Positions 26,888 to 39,402 of a DNA stretch of 64,000 bases are shown one piece after another; positions within the stretch are counted from its first letter, which is position 1; each line of letters begins with the position of its first letter. A program made the translations under genes and the position numbers. The notes under the pieces are model-generated. The model was not told the DNA's origin, did no database searches, and saw only the letters and a list, made by a program, of their open reading frames with translations. The stretch is from Chrysomallon squamiferum (taxonomy: Eukaryota; Mollusca; Gastropoda; Neomphalida; Peltospiridae), in the NCBI GenBank assembly GCA_012295275.1, contig CM022676.1:17549416-17613415 (forward strand), written 5' to 3'.

Positions 26888-26980
26888 TGATAATGATGAT
26901 GATGATGATAATGATGATAATAATAATAAGTATTATAACAATAAGAAGAAGAAGAAGAAGAAAAAGAAGAAGAAGAAGGA
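26888..26980. repeat. GAT and GAA triplet microsatellites
   Basis: A GAT run near 26,888-26,925 is followed by a GAA run at 26,944-26,977, in the left MARS1 intron. The right arm has TTC/TTA runs at the corresponding place (51,355-51,405), so the tract is inherited from before the duplication and has since drifted. Confidence 0.85.
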
Positions 26981-28035
26981 TATGTTAAAATGGACATTTG
27001 TTTGTATCAAAGTTAATAATATAATAACATGTAATTAAATTAAGACACTAATATATCACTATTAAGTTAAGATAAAAAGCAGCAAACTGAACAAATTATG
27101 TTAAATCTTGGTTTGCCATTGACAACAAATATAAAATATCAGACTGAAAATGAAAACTAATAAATGGAAAAATAGGTTCTAATGTTGTTTTGATAAAACA
27201 TGGTGACTGTACATATACCAGCACAAACCAACCTATGTCAACTCATTCATACTTACAAAATTAGAGATTATCAAAAAAATTCAGAAAATTAATATTTATT
27301 TCATTGTTTTTGCTTTTTCTATTCTGATTTTAGAAAATGAAAATGTAAACTAGAAATAAAAAACACAAAAGAAACCTTTGATGAATTTTTCTATCCTGTC
27401 TGTGTAGTTAGCTGTGATTGAAATGTAGTCAACTGGAACATCAAACCAAACACAGAATACCTGGAAATTTAACCACCCATAAATTAAATAGAAAGAAAAA
27501 TAAAATACAACTAATTCATCCATTTTATTTATTTTTTTCATTATCATTATTAAATTAAGATAAATTGTTGTTTAAATATTTAACAATTGTGTGTCTTGAA
27601 ATTCTAAGCTTGACCAGTCAGAAGCAAGGAATTATATTCATAGCCAAGAGGATTGCAGGGATAACATGGTTTGGAAATAAGACATCAGATTTATCATCTT
27701 CAAAAATAATATTAAATACAAACAAGAACAGATTCAGCAATGTCCTCTTTCCTCTACAAATAGCTTTTTGAGATATCATATAAATTTCTTACAATTTAGA
27801 TGTGTTATTTAAACTCTACTATTTTATATTCATATTTCTTTCACTATTTTTTACTCAGTCTTCAAAAGAAAAAATAATTTTTAAGACAGGAGGTTATCAT
27901 TATTTTTATATAAATGTAACTGATGTATTATACTTAGTCAGTGTATCTCTCCAATGGGACTAGGGTCCCCCACTTCAGGTCACAACTGATACATCTTGGT
28001 TTCATTCCATCTCCAACACAAATATTTCTCATCGG

Positions 28036-28306
28036 TTTAGTATTTGTTGTCAGTTTAGTATTTGTTGTCAGTTTAGTATTTGTTGTCAGTTTAGTATTTG
28101 TTGTCAGTTTATTATTTGTTGTCAGTTTGGTATTTGTTGTCAGTTTATTATTTGTTGTCAGTTTAGTATTTGTTGTCAGTTTATTATTTGTTGTCAGTTT
28201 AGTATTTGTTGTCAGTTTATTATTTGTTGTCAGTTTGGTATTTGTTGTCAGTTTATTATTTGTTGTCAGTTGAGTATTTGTTGACAGTTTAGTATTTGTT
28301 GCCCAG
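28036..28306. repeat. 18-bp minisatellite, 15 units, left arm only
   Basis: Fifteen units of TTTAGTATTTGTTGTCAG, with variants TTTATT and TTTGGT at the start, occupying 271 bases. On the minus strand the array runs straight into the MARS1 exon that encodes GDGMKPRC. The right arm has only a single related segment there (AAACTGATAAGAAATATTTG, about 50,213). The plus-strand frame is a six-residue VFVVSL repeat and is not a protein. Confidence 0.95.
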
Positions 28307-28564
28307 GCTCAGTAGTGAAAACTTTATCAGGATGTTTTCTCAAATCAGCTAAAAAATCTGAAAAATGAACAAATATATTAATCATAATCATAACCCTTTA
28401 CACACAAACATACAGTTATACATATCCATGCAAACACCAACATCCAACCCTCCTCAAACACACACATCTATCATCCACACACATACACTTAAACAATTCA
28501 TTATCAGCATAATTGTTTTCTAAGTCAGAGATGAAATACAAATAAATATATATATAGGATGAGT

Positions 28565-28565
<1 letters not shown>

Positions 28566-28607
<42 letters not shown>

Positions 28608-28631
28608 TCTGTGTGTGTGTGTGTGTGTGCT
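28566..28631. repeat. (GT)n microsatellite in MARS1 intron, left arm
   Basis: GT run with one CT interruption. The right arm has the complementary CA run at 50,003-50,028, shorter by about 40 bases. Confidence 0.95.
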
Positions 28632-29434
28632 GGTTTCATACAAATGCATAAGAACAGTTACCATTAAGCTGAATACTACTGTTTCGTAAAACCCCTAAAA
28701 TTATTTACTGATTAAAATATTATAATAATTTTACATTTTCTTATATAATGACAACCATAAATAAATGTTAACTATTAAATTCACACCAAACAAATAATAT
28801 ACATAATTAACTGAAAAAAAATAAAATAAAAAGTTTATTAGGATTTGAAAGTTTATCAGCAAATGAATCAAGAAAAAACAAATCAGGTTTAACTTTGGTA
28901 GATCTAAAAATAGTTGATGTGATGTTTTAATGACTGGGAATCACTTACAAGATTTATATTTTGTGTTTTTCATTTCTACAGCATTGATGAGTCACATACA
29001 TCACACTGGTCACCTTTCATATTGTGATAGCCACACTTTGAACATTCTGAAATAAAACAAGTAATAATAAAATTAACTCTAATAATAATAACATATATAA
29101 TAAGTAATAATAAAATTAAGTGAAATAAGAATAACATATCTAAGTGTAATTTGGTAAGAACCTAATAATATTAATTCAATAACATTATAATAATATGTTA
29201 TTTAAAATAAAAACAAACAAATGTTATAATAAAATTGTGTTGTTCAAAAAGCTGAAATAATAAAATAGAAATCTGCAAAGGCAGATAACTCTAACACATA
29301 AAATAAAATTTGTTACCTGGAGAAAACATAAGAACTGACTACACAACCAGTGATGTTGCCATGGTGAGGGACAGTGCTGACACTTCGAAGAACACTGGTG
29401 ACTAATATATTTCTTTTGCCATGTTGTGGATAAA

Positions 29435-30473
29435 CTAAAATAAATAAATAATTAAATAAATAAGGAAACAGGAAACAACTATAAAAAATAAATAAATAAA
29501 TAAATAAAATATAGTACATGTACATATACATATTAAAATGTATGACTTGATACATATGCAAACACACAGACACACTCTCTCTCTGTCTCTTTCTCTTTAC
29601 TAAATCTATTGCAACATATTTAATAAATATTCAATTTGATTTTATAAAGATAATTTATTAATAACTTATTTATCAGTATTATTAATTTATTTATAATAAG
29701 GTGATAGCATTTGTTTAGTAACATTATGTGACAACTGCTTACATTTTAAAATATTTAATTTTAAAGTTTCTTACCCTTGGTTTTACAGCAATCTCAGATT
29801 GTGACTGCTTCTCTCAATTCTACAGAGTAATAATGTTCTGAAATCACTTCGGTTACAGGTGTTTGTGTAAGAACAGAACATCCCTAAATCTTCACTTCAG
29901 GAAAGAGTGTCATATCCTATGTAGAGAAAAATAAATTTAAATATTTAAATATATAGTGTGCGAAAAGATATAAAATATAATACAATATTAACAATATCTC
30001 AATATTTATGTAACTTAAGAGGTTATAATGAAGATTTTAAAATATTAGTGCATGATTGTGGTTTCAGACATCCAAATTAATAAATAATTTGAGAAAGAAA
30101 ACTGGATGGGTGGATGTATGTATATTTACATAATTATGTGTATGTGAGTTAATTAACCCTGCAGGTTTGATGATCAACAACGTATGCGATAAACAAAACA
30201 GAGCAATGACTGCACTGACATTTCACGATGAAAGAGATATAAATCAGATTAAATAAACAAATAAGTAAACAGAGACATTTTTAAATATATGTATGTATAC
30301 ACATAAATAACGGCTGCATATACTGACATACATTACAATACAAGTCTCCTGTATTTCATGACAACAGTATGAAGCATGATGTATACGGTACTAATAACCT
30401 CAACACAATATCATAACTCCGGCCCCAGAAGGGAGGTAACTCTATCAGTGTTCTGTTTGACAAGCTTAAAACA
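29435..30473. promoter_or_regulatory. Shared upstream region between the head-to-head MARS1 and CAMSAP remnants, left arm
   Basis: Lies between the divergently oriented remnants. A block near 29,780-29,870 (minus strand, EHYYSVELREAVTI then a stop) is also present on the right at 48,556-48,620 and may be an upstream MARS1 exon. The segment directly before the CAMSAP start is less AT-rich than its surroundings (GGCCCCAGAAGGGAGGTAAC) and is conserved between the arms, which suits an ancestral bidirectional promoter. This is inference: no TATA box or initiator could be assigned. Confidence 0.4.
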
Positions 30474-31707
30474 ATGGCGGCCGAATCACTTACACAATTT
30501 GTCTGTGAATTTCTGGATTATTTAAGAGATATCACTATATCTTTGAAAAACTTTCAGCTGGATTTCAGGTATTTCAGTCAAGATTACATTTGTAACATGT
30601 TTTGGAATAATGATCGCACCATTTTTGCGTCAGTTAAATCGGATCGGTCGTCGAAGAAAAGCGAATAACCTCATGGGATCCACGTGTATATGAGCCTGAC
30701 GGTGATATCTTGTGTTGATTGTTCTTGACAGCCAGGGTAAGTAAAATCATAATTATTTATTTTATTTACATTGGGGAGTTTTCAAAACTTCAACCAGACA
30801 ATTCAAAGTACGTGGCTGGCGAGCTTTTACAACCAAAATGTTTTAGTTTGATGATAAAAGTTGGATGAAACTACAACAAGACTGAATTATTCATTGGTTA
30901 CGTCTGGAATAATTTAAAAAAAAAAAAAAATGCTAGAAAGGCAGAAATGATTGACTGTATTACCTATAAATACTCAATTTCTTAAATCAAGTAATATAAT
31001 GATGAAAATTTCTTTTCAGTATCCCTTCCTTTTTTTTAATTTACTAATCTAGTAACTGTCAGTTTTAATTTATGCACATTTTGTTTTGTTTCTTCTTATT
31101 ACTACTTCTACTTTTTATTATTAATTTGTTTTATTTATAATTATTATCATTATTATTATTATTTTTAAAATCTTTATTATTTATTTTTCATGTTTTTTAG
31201 GCCAAATTTCATCATTGGCAGAGTTTTTCAGAAAGTGTATGGAGAAAATGTTCCAAATGAATTTAAAGGACCATTTTATGAAAAATCAGATGTGAGTGAA
31301 ATATTTTCTTATTTTCTTTAATCTTTCAAGATTTATGTTCTAATTATTAAAGTTATTTTATGCACTGTTGCTTTGTTTTAATTATCTCTAGTGTCTTAGT
31401 CTTTATAAAACATTAAATGATCTGAACATTATCTATGAAGGGATTTGTGTTTGCTCTCATGACACTTTTTTCTATAGTACAGTTCAGTTAGTCATTAATG
31501 GAATAAAATTTAAAATATATTGCATGACTTTAAAAACAAATTACCTTATTCCTTCATAACATCTATTTAATACAAAAGCAAAAATACAATGCTATATATA
31601 TGTTCTATAAAACATTAATTCCTTCTTCTTCTCATTAATAGATTTAAATGTATATTCAATTATTATTACTTTTATTGTTGTGTTGTTATTGCTATTTTTG
31701 CTATTAT

Positions 31708-31722
31708 TATTACAACTACTAT

Positions 31723-31759
<37 letters not shown>

Positions 31760-31760
31760 G
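31708..31760. repeat. (ACT)n microsatellite
   Basis: ACT triplets in CAMSAP intron 2 of the left arm. The right arm has a short AGT/AAC-rich equivalent near 45,345-45,395. Confidence 0.9.
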
Positions 31761-32174
31761 TTGTTGTTGCTGTTATATTTATTATTGTTGGTAATTTTTA
31801 TCATCATCATGATTAAAATGTGTTAAAAAAGTATCATTATTTTATTACTATTGTGTAATTTCCAGGTGAAACCTCATCTAAGGAACAGTCTGGTGTCAAG
31901 TGATGTGTAGCCTGTGTTAGAATGTTTTCTGAAACCTCTCATCAGTGACAGGGTATGTTTGAATATGTCTGTGTGTGTGTGAATCACTAGATTGTATACT
32001 GAAATTTAGAAAATTTCTACAACCTGTGTTTGAAATGTTTATCCTCTTTGTTCAGCTTTTTATTAAAACACGAGTTAGTCAGTGATAACATGACCTAATG
32101 TTAGGATTAAAGTTTACTTAGTTGTTCTAATTTTATTACACAGAGATAAAGATTATTTTATTGCAAATTCAGTC

Positions 32175-32580
32175 AGAGAGAGAGAGTATGCATATGCATG
32201 TATGAGAGAGAGATTGGATTATGTGGATGTATGAGACAGATTGTATATGTGTCTGTGAGAGAGAGATAGTGTATGTATGTGAGAGAGATTGGATGTGTAT
32301 GTATGTATGAGACAGATTGTATATGTGTGTGTGTGAGAGATAGATAGTGTATGTATGTGAGACAGACTGGATGTTCATGTATGTGAGAGATTGGATGTGA
32401 ATGTATGTGAGAGAGATTGCATGTGAATTTATGTGAGAGAGAGAGAGACTGGATGTATATATATATGTGAGAGAGATTGGATGTGAATGTATGTGAGAGA
32501 GAGACTGGATGTGATGTATGAGAGAGAGATAGTATCTATATGTGAGCAAGAGAGATAGTGTGTGTATATATGTGGGTGAT
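32175..32580. repeat. GA/GTAT-rich minisatellite in CAMSAP intron, left arm
   Basis: About 400 bases of GAGAGAGATTGGATGTG- and TATGTATGTGAGA-type units. The right arm has only about 90 bases of related CT/CA sequence at 45,055-45,145. The array lies where a short CAMSAP exon is expected between the SSDV and VLSRK exons, and no such exon could be seen. Confidence 0.85.
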
Positions 32581-34868
32581 TTCGTACTCAAATGAAAATA
32601 ACTGAAACATTGAAAATCATAATAAGCGAAGAAAAATGCATTCGTCTGACAAATGTAGATTGATAAAAGAAATCGTGTTTTTGTTTAAAACCACTAAACT
32701 TTATATTTAATATTGAAGTTAAATATTTTACGTATCTCACTGCAGTATTGTTCAGGTGCTGTCTAGAAAGGGAATTTACATCATGGAGAAGGATGAATCA
32801 GCTGTTACAGAAACCATTCTCATATAGTCTGCACCATTCTCAGTTGTGAGTTTATTTCATTTTTCTGTCTTAGATATTAAAATAAATTTTGTAACAGTTC
32901 TGTATTCATTATAAAACAGCATAATAATAATCAGTGATCTGTCATTGTTTTGTAAATTATTTTATTATTATCATTATAAGGATTATGCATTACGCAGAAA
33001 AATTGAAATTTTAGTTTATTTATTTATAGCTGTTTGTTTATTATCTGTATTATTATTTTATTCATTATTATTTTTTTCAGAATGCACATAACTTTCTAAT
33101 TGATGTGTATATGTTGGCATAAACCAGTGAAGTTGTTTCAGTAGAACATACTGTCCAAGCCATCAGGTAAGCTGTAGTTTTTATTTATATTTATATTTTA
33201 TTGATATTTTTTGTTTATTTATTAAATACATAAATTAAATTTAAAAAAATAGAGAATTTGAAAACCTCTTTTACTAAAATGAGATTATTTGGCTCTGTTA
33301 AAGTTTATTTATTTTATTCAGTTAGTTTATTGGAAAGTATCACTTTATGATCAATTGTATTTCAGTTCAGAGGTCAATGACAAGCTGTATTTAAAAGCTT
33401 TGATCCTTCAACTTTGAATATTAAATGATTGATGAATTATGATGATGCATTTAAACATATGAATGACAGAGAGAGAGGTTTAGCATTGATGTAATCTGTT
33501 CACATATCTGATTGCATAGTGACCTTGCAGTATAAGTCATGTCCATAACTCACTTTCAGTTTAGCTTCTGTGTAAAGAGCAAAGCTTGTATTGTAATAGG
33601 CCAAGGAAGGGAAGTAACTGCAGCTCTAGAACTTATAAACACTTTATTTGGATATATAATATATGCACATTTACTTTTAAAACGTGTTCCATCAGGCACT
33701 GAGGATACAGTTGTCTTCTGGTTAAATAAAGTTTGTACTGCTGCCATTGCAAAAGAGAACAAATCTGAGCAGGTGAATTTGAGTTTGTTTTCTTACATAT
33801 TTCTCATTTTTCTAAACTAATGAAGTTTAATTTAATATATGCAGCTGCAGTTTGTAGATAATGTATCAGTAAATACAATTATACATATACACAAATTACA
33901 TTAGTATCGTGTAACACACACTACACTTCATACCTTGAACATTTCACTCATGTGTTTCTCTGCACACAAAGACACCAACACCCTTACATTCATATAAATG
34001 TGATTATTTTCTTGTAAATGTTTATTTCTATATTATTATAAAAAAAGAGGAAGCTTCATATTTTATCAGTATTTTAAAATGTTTAACTTTGCTGTTACCA
34101 GACTGGAACTGCCAGCTCTTCACACAGTGTCACTGTTCCTGTGATGACAGACATACTAAAAGATGTAGAGACAGATGTACAGTTCCTGTTGTCTGAAGTT
34201 TCTATTGTCTGCAGTCTCTCAGAGCTGATCTTCTGGATTGAAATGATAAAACTTACAGACAGGACAGCTTCTAAATGGTCAGGAAGCAGAAAGTAAGTTT
34301 TGTGAGAGTTTTTACTTATGATTCAGAATTTTAGTTAAACAAAATACATGCTGCAAATTCCAAATTGTATTATATCTTTTATTATATGAATTTGTGAAAT
34401 TTCTTATTTGTAATGTTCAGTTTTAGTGTGGATACTGACATATGCCTTTATCTATGTAAATACATTTTTATTATATAAAATGGATGATTACAAGCTTTGT
34501 AAAGATCCTTATATAATGATCAGTATTTAATAAGGCTACCAATAAAGAAAGTTAATATTAAAGGAGTTTTTAAATGATTGAATTGCAGTCAAATTTTACA
34601 AATCTTACATCAGACAGTTTATGTTGCAAGGTTTATTGTTATTTTTATTAAATACTGGCAGTGCAGTTTAAAATATGAAGATACTACAGGATTTATTATT
34701 ATTTTTATTCATTTTAATTCAGCATCTTGCTATCCATTAGCAACACAACAAGACATAGCTTTCAGTTTCACAAAACTGAGTTGAGATTCATGAGTACTCC
34801 AGAACTAAACAAATCAAACTATTCACTGTAAGTATTCACTTAATTCATTTTGTTAAATTTGTAGTGAT

Positions 34869-34940
34869 GGATAGACTGGCTCAGTGGTTAGAGTGCATGA
34901 TTAAAGTTTGTTGGGTTCTAGGGTCAGTCCTACGTGGAGG
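34869..34940 (+). mobile_element. tRNA-derived SINE head, left arm
   Basis: The segment starts GGATAGAC and contains TGGCTCAGTGG, an excellent Pol III A-box (34,877-34,887). It is followed about 27 bases later by GGTTCTAGGGTCAGTCC, a degraded B-box. The same element occurs in reverse at 42,395-42,467 in the right arm, so it inserted before the inversion. The sequence beyond the head is not clearly delimited. Confidence 0.6.
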
Positions 34941-35566
34941 ACTAATAACGTTGTTTACCAATCTAGCTGCTGATTCATACCTGATATTGCTAAGATCAAG
35001 TTATATGTTTTGTTTTCTCTGGAAAAATGTATATTAAAAACAGATTTTTAGTTTCTTGTTTAAAAAGGGTGTCAGTTCATGTTGCAGAAACAGGTTTTCT
35101 TTTTCATTAGCTGTATTGTTCTTTATCTTGTAAGATACAAAGAACTAGTAAAAACAAGCTTTGTACGTTCTTAAATAAAATATTTCTTCTTTATTTCATA
35201 TTTGTTATATTTTAGTAACATTTATATTGATCAATAATCAGGTTATAATATTATATTTTTCAAAGATACTGATTTGTTTTTTGATTCAGAATTTATATTT
35301 ATATTTTGGTAAACCTCTTTATGTTTGTTTTGTTTTTTTTACTTTTTCAGACACATACAACAAAACAGACAAGTGTTGTTATCTAAACTTCAGAATGGGA
35401 CACACACAGACAGCAGAACAGACAGAGAAGTTTCTAAAAAAATGGTATGAAAAACATAAATTTTAACTTATCTGTTTAAACATCAATTTACTTTCTTCTC
35501 AGTTTTTGTGTTGTGTGTATTCTCAATACAGAGTAAGAAAAACAGAATAGTACAAGGAAAGTCTGC

Positions 35567-35930
35567 AATAATAAGTAAAGTAATTGTAGTATACAAATAT
35601 ACTGATAACTTAGAATACAGTAATAAGTAAAGTAATTGTAGTATACAAATATACTGATAACTTAGAATACAATAATAAGTAAAGTAATTGTAGTATACAA
35701 ATATACTGATAACTTAGAATACAAAAATAAGTAAACTAATTGTAGTATACAAATATACTGATAACTTAGAATACAATAATAAGTGAAGTAATTGTAGTGT
35801 ACAAATATACTGATAACTTAGAATACAATAATAAGTAAAGTAATTGTAGTATACAAATATACTAATAACTTAGAATACAATAATAAGTAAAGTAATTGTA
35901 GTGTACAAATATACTGATAACTTAGAATAC
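35567..35930 (+). repeat. 52-bp minisatellite, about 7 units, left arm only
   Basis: Units read AATAAGTAAAGTAATTGTAG then TATACAAATATACTGATAAC then TTAGAATAC. The right arm carries a single unit at 41,775-41,828, so the array expanded after the inversion or collapsed in the right arm. Confidence 0.92.
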
Positions 35931-38505
35931 TTCGTTATTTCCATACTTCCATTAGCATTGTTTTATTCTTGTTTCTGCAGAATACAATCATTATATGTCT
36001 TTTATCTTATGATTTTTTCTTCTTCTTATATTTTTGTTATTATTTCGTTTATTTATTTGTTATTCCTTACTTCTAAATTTTTGTTTCTATCATAACATCA
36101 TTAATCCATACAAAAACCTCTAACAGACTGAGTATGCCAGCATTTTTACACTAATTTACTCAGTCTGCGAGACAAAATGTCTTCATTTTAACTCTCTTCA
36201 TCATCATCCTTATTATCATCATCTAGGTTTATAATATGAGTTATTATTACTGGGCTGTTATATCGTAAATTATCTTTCTGGTTAAATTGTATTTTTAATC
36301 TTTATTTGCAGGTTGTGTTTTGGTTAAATTAGCTTGCTCAATTGTTTATTAATTTTCTTGTTTTAAAATCCCTATTAATTATAATTGTCTAAACCAAATT
36401 AAGCCATTGCTTAATTAAATGGAGCAGAAATATTGAAATATGTTTTCCTTAGATCTTTAAGCTTTAGCAGGAATTATTCTTTCATTATTTTCGATTTTCT
36501 TATTATTCTTTGTTTTTAAAAGACATACTTAGTTTTTATAAGAGTTTAGTTTTTTGTTTATTTTTATTTTATTCAAATTGCAACAAATTGTTAAGTTTTT
36601 ATAAGAGAATTGCCTTTCTGATCTTATTTAATCGATAGATAATTGTTATTTATTGTTAGAAAGTTGTAGAAATATCTGAGAGGGGAAGTTGGAGAGTTAA
36701 ATCTATCAAGTAGGTGTGAGTGTCTATAACTGTATTAATTTTAGATTGTTGTTTTTACTGAAAAACAAAATCAGCACTAGTTACTTCAGAATTTTATATG
36801 TAATGTAATTATATTTATTGTTTTACCTTTTATACATTATTGCCATGTTAATACAATTTATTTATCTATTTATTGATTTATGGTATATTTGTTGATATTT
36901 CTATTTATCAGTTTATTAATTTATTTATTTGCTTGTTTATCTAGGAACTGGCTGAGTCTGATGTTAAACACTTTGTAATTCTGTTCTGTGACGGAGGATG
37001 TCAGTACAAAGCTCTGTTTTCTTTCACACCAGAAACTGATGAATTATATAAATTTGAGGTGTAGGATCTAAAGAAATACCCAATGAAATGATTCATAGGT
37101 TTTATAAGTAAGTACATATTTAATATTTTATATCTGCAATACTAGATATTACCATGAATACAGAGTCTTGATAAGAAAGTGTATTTTTATGTTATTTTAA
37201 ATCTGTCTTCATCTTTATAAATTTATACATTCCTCAACATTCAGCTCATTAATATAATGTAAAATATATGTTTTTGCAAATAATGTTTTTACTAGTTAGT
37301 TATTTATTATTATTTTTTTAATATAAATTGAAAATAATTTTGGTAAATTTCTATACTGACCAAGTGAAATGTATGTGTTTTTATAACAAGATTTAAATAT
37401 TTGTGCATGTCAATAAAAAACAGGGTATAGTCTATAACAAGATGTTAATCAATATACTTTAGTGAACAATAGTGACAATAAAAAATGTATCACTATATAA
37501 TTTCTCATACTTTAATTTCAATTTCTTTTATTTTACATTTTTTCTTTTTTTTCATAATTTATTAATTATCTCACTGAAATGACCTCTTAAGATTAAAATA
37601 TTTCACCGAAAAAATGTTTAAGAATGTTTCTGTCAGAAGAAATTATTTAATACTAATGAGTTATTGTTTTATTTATTAATTGCCATGTAATAAATTAATT
37701 AATATTATTTTATTGTTTTCACAGACATAAATCTGGGCCTCAAAGTTTCACTGAAGTGACATCAACCAAATATTTATCTGTGTCCATTGATTATGTTATT
37801 AACAATTCTCTCTGGAAGCCTGGGAAACAAGCTACAACATCAAAGAAAGTGTATTAGGAAGACGTATATCTCACAACACACATCACCATCATCCTTACAT
37901 CATCAGCAGCTGCAGCAGTTGACTCTTTACATCGTTGTCTTGGTTACAATTCTAAATGACAAATGTTACACAATACCTTGTTTCAATTCAGGTTTAATAT
38001 GCATTTTTAAAGATACTTTAAATTCAAGTATGCTGATTTTAAATATGATAATGAAATATGCTAATTTAAATATGCTGACTAGAACATGATAGTTTATATC
38101 AGATGATTTCAATTTTATAATAGAAATATGCCAGTGGGAAAATGCTAATTTAAATATCCCAATACAAAGATGCTTTTTCTTTTTCTTAAAATGCTAATTT
38201 AAAAATATGTTAATTTACTTAAATTCTTGTATATATCAAGAAATGATCAGCTTAAAACAATTAATCATTTTCAGAGCACTCAGATCTTTAATTCAGAGGA
38301 TGTGAGATGAAAAGATGAGCCCATGATATTTCACATCACTGTTTGTCAGATGTAGCTGCAAGTTCTGTTATGATTGTTTTGAACATGATTAATCAGGCTT
38401 AATGGATTCAAAACTGTTTTAATCCTATAAAAATGTGTAACTCTGTTTTGCTTCTTAATTATAAATGACTTATTTATTTAAATAAAAAGTAATGTGTTTT
38501 ATAAA

Positions 38506-38632
38506 TATACGAGATATATGTATACTCATCTTACATAAATCTTCTTTAAAACAGATTAAACAATTCAATAGATTAAGTACTACTAGACTGCATTGTTTAA
38601 ACGTAAGTTATCAAATGTGTAAAATAATAATA

Positions 38633-38698
<66 letters not shown>
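38506..38698 (+). repeat. Dispersed repeat with (TAA)n tail, copy 2
   Basis: Same body as 7,922-8,035 (CTCATCTTACATAAATCTTC, then ACTACTAGACTGCATTGTTT), followed by a TAA run of about 75 bases. Orientation and tail match copy 1. Confidence 0.65.
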
Positions 38699-38699
<1 letters not shown>

Positions 38700-39005
38700 G
38701 AGAAATAAAAATAATGAAAAATAAAATGAAATGAAATAAATAAATAAATAAATAATAAGGATAATTTCAGGTATAAATATACACACACACACACACACAT
38801 ATTCAGGCATGAATACAAACATACATACATATATATAATTATACATACACACACATACGAATTCATACATAAATACGTACATATATACATACATACATAC
38901 ATATACATAGACACACCCACATATACATTCACACAGATAATACACATACATACATACACACACATATATATTTTAGATGTATATATGCATACATGAACAC
39001 AAACA

Positions 39006-39200
39006 TATGGTAACATCGTCCGCCTTCGGAGTGCGGGTGAATGGGTGTCATACATTCGAGTCTTGTCATCGGCATTTGATGGGTTTGTGAGCATGTGATT
39101 GGACTTTGTCCTCCTGAGCCAGTGCGTTCCCGAATATTGTCTGTGTGCAGAGTCTAATCAGACGTACATAAGACTGAGAATATTCAAAATCCTAAACTAT
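39006..39200 (+). mobile_element. tRNA-derived SINE-like element
   Basis: Begins TGGTAACATCGTCCGCCTTC, continues GGAGTGCGGGTGAATGGG, then ATTCGAGTCTTG. The spacing of the D-arm-like A-box and the T-arm-like B-box is that of a tRNA-related head. It is locally much richer in G+C than its flanks and is followed by about 120 bases of non-tRNA body. Too degenerate to be a functional tRNA. Confidence 0.5.
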
Positions 39201-39402
39201 ATACATACATGTCTATATGTATGTGTGTGTATACTTATATATATATATGTGCACATACATACATATTTACATATGCCCATAGACACACACATACAGATAC
39301 ACAAATTTCAGTTTTATTTGTAAACACTGTTATCAGAATGATAAGTAAGAATTGTCATCTAAGTAAAACAGTTAAAGAACGTTCCACCCTTCTCGTTCAA
39401 AT

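Larger units (their letters stand above)
26667..29434 (-). pseudogene. MARS1: Methionyl-tRNA synthetase-like pseudogene, left copy
   Basis: Cytosolic MetRS attaches methionine to initiator and elongator tRNA-Met. Exons on the minus strand: 29,434-29,317 (NILVTSV then VPHHGNITGCVVSSYVFSR; PHHGN is the class I HIGH-type site); 29,046-28,949 (CSKCGYHNMKGDQCDVC, the zinc-knuckle insert); about 28,025-27,934 (GDGMKPRCISCDLKWGTLVP); 27,460-27,376 (VFCVWFDVPVDYISITANYT, the enzyme's WFD/GYISIT block); and 26,776-26,667 (IFTSTFLYTDDNYTIVNTCW). GT-AG borders are kept, so this is not a processed copy. Lesions: a one-base loss after CDSSML makes a TAG, a TAA ends the GTLVPLERYTD exon, the last exon has a private one-base deletion, and a minisatellite abuts the third exon. 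No KMSKS exon was found. The identity is based on motifs remembered from the family, and several match in order. Confidence 0.85.
26708..37488 (+). repeat. Left arm of the large inverted duplication
   Basis: The arm is matched in reverse complement by 40,154-51,492. Homologous landmarks include the MARS1 exons, the CAMSAP exons, a tRNA-like SINE and most intron sequence. Exons of equal length occur in both arms (95, 91, 100, 86, 85, 98 and 163 bases). The outer edge falls inside a MARS1 exon that continues past the edge only on this side. The inner edge falls in the CAMSAP intron before the last exon, at about 37,488. Several tandem arrays and one deletion are private to this arm. By eye the arms are clearly similar but carry many substitutions and indels. 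Identity was not computed. Confidence 0.92.
30474..37857 (+). pseudogene. CAMSAP: CAMSAP/Patronin-like pseudogene, left copy
   Basis: CAMSAP/Patronin proteins bind and protect microtubule minus ends. They have an N-terminal CH domain, coiled coils and a C-terminal CKK domain. Exons: 30,474-30,568 (MAAESLTQFVCEFLDYLRDI); 31,201-31,291 (VYGENVPNEFKGPFYEKSD); 31,866-31,952 (VKPHLRNSLVSSDV, then a TAG where a Tyr is expected); 32,746-32,845 (VLSRKGIYIMEKDESAVTET, with TAG at a Gln site); 33,081-33,166 (NAHNFLIDVYMLA, then TAA at a Tyr site); about 33,680-33,772 (VPSGTEDTVVFWLNKVC); 34,102-34,292 (LSELIFWIEMIKL, internally deleted); 35,351-35,444; 36,945-37,107 (CKK: DVKHFVILFCDGGCQYKALF); 37,725-37,857 (FTEVTSTKYLSVSIDY to a TAG). 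A one-base loss in the CKK exon shifts KFE out of frame with GVGSKEIPNEMIHRFYK. No coiled-coil region fits between 34,292 and 35,351. The splice phases are mostly intact. Confidence 0.88.

Noticed and set aside
33539-33680. Upstream extension of the VPSGTEDTVVFWLNK exon as one long coding frame
   Set aside because: The right arm is frameshifted over the same stretch and there is no homology to the CAMSAP family, so the extension is intronic chance.
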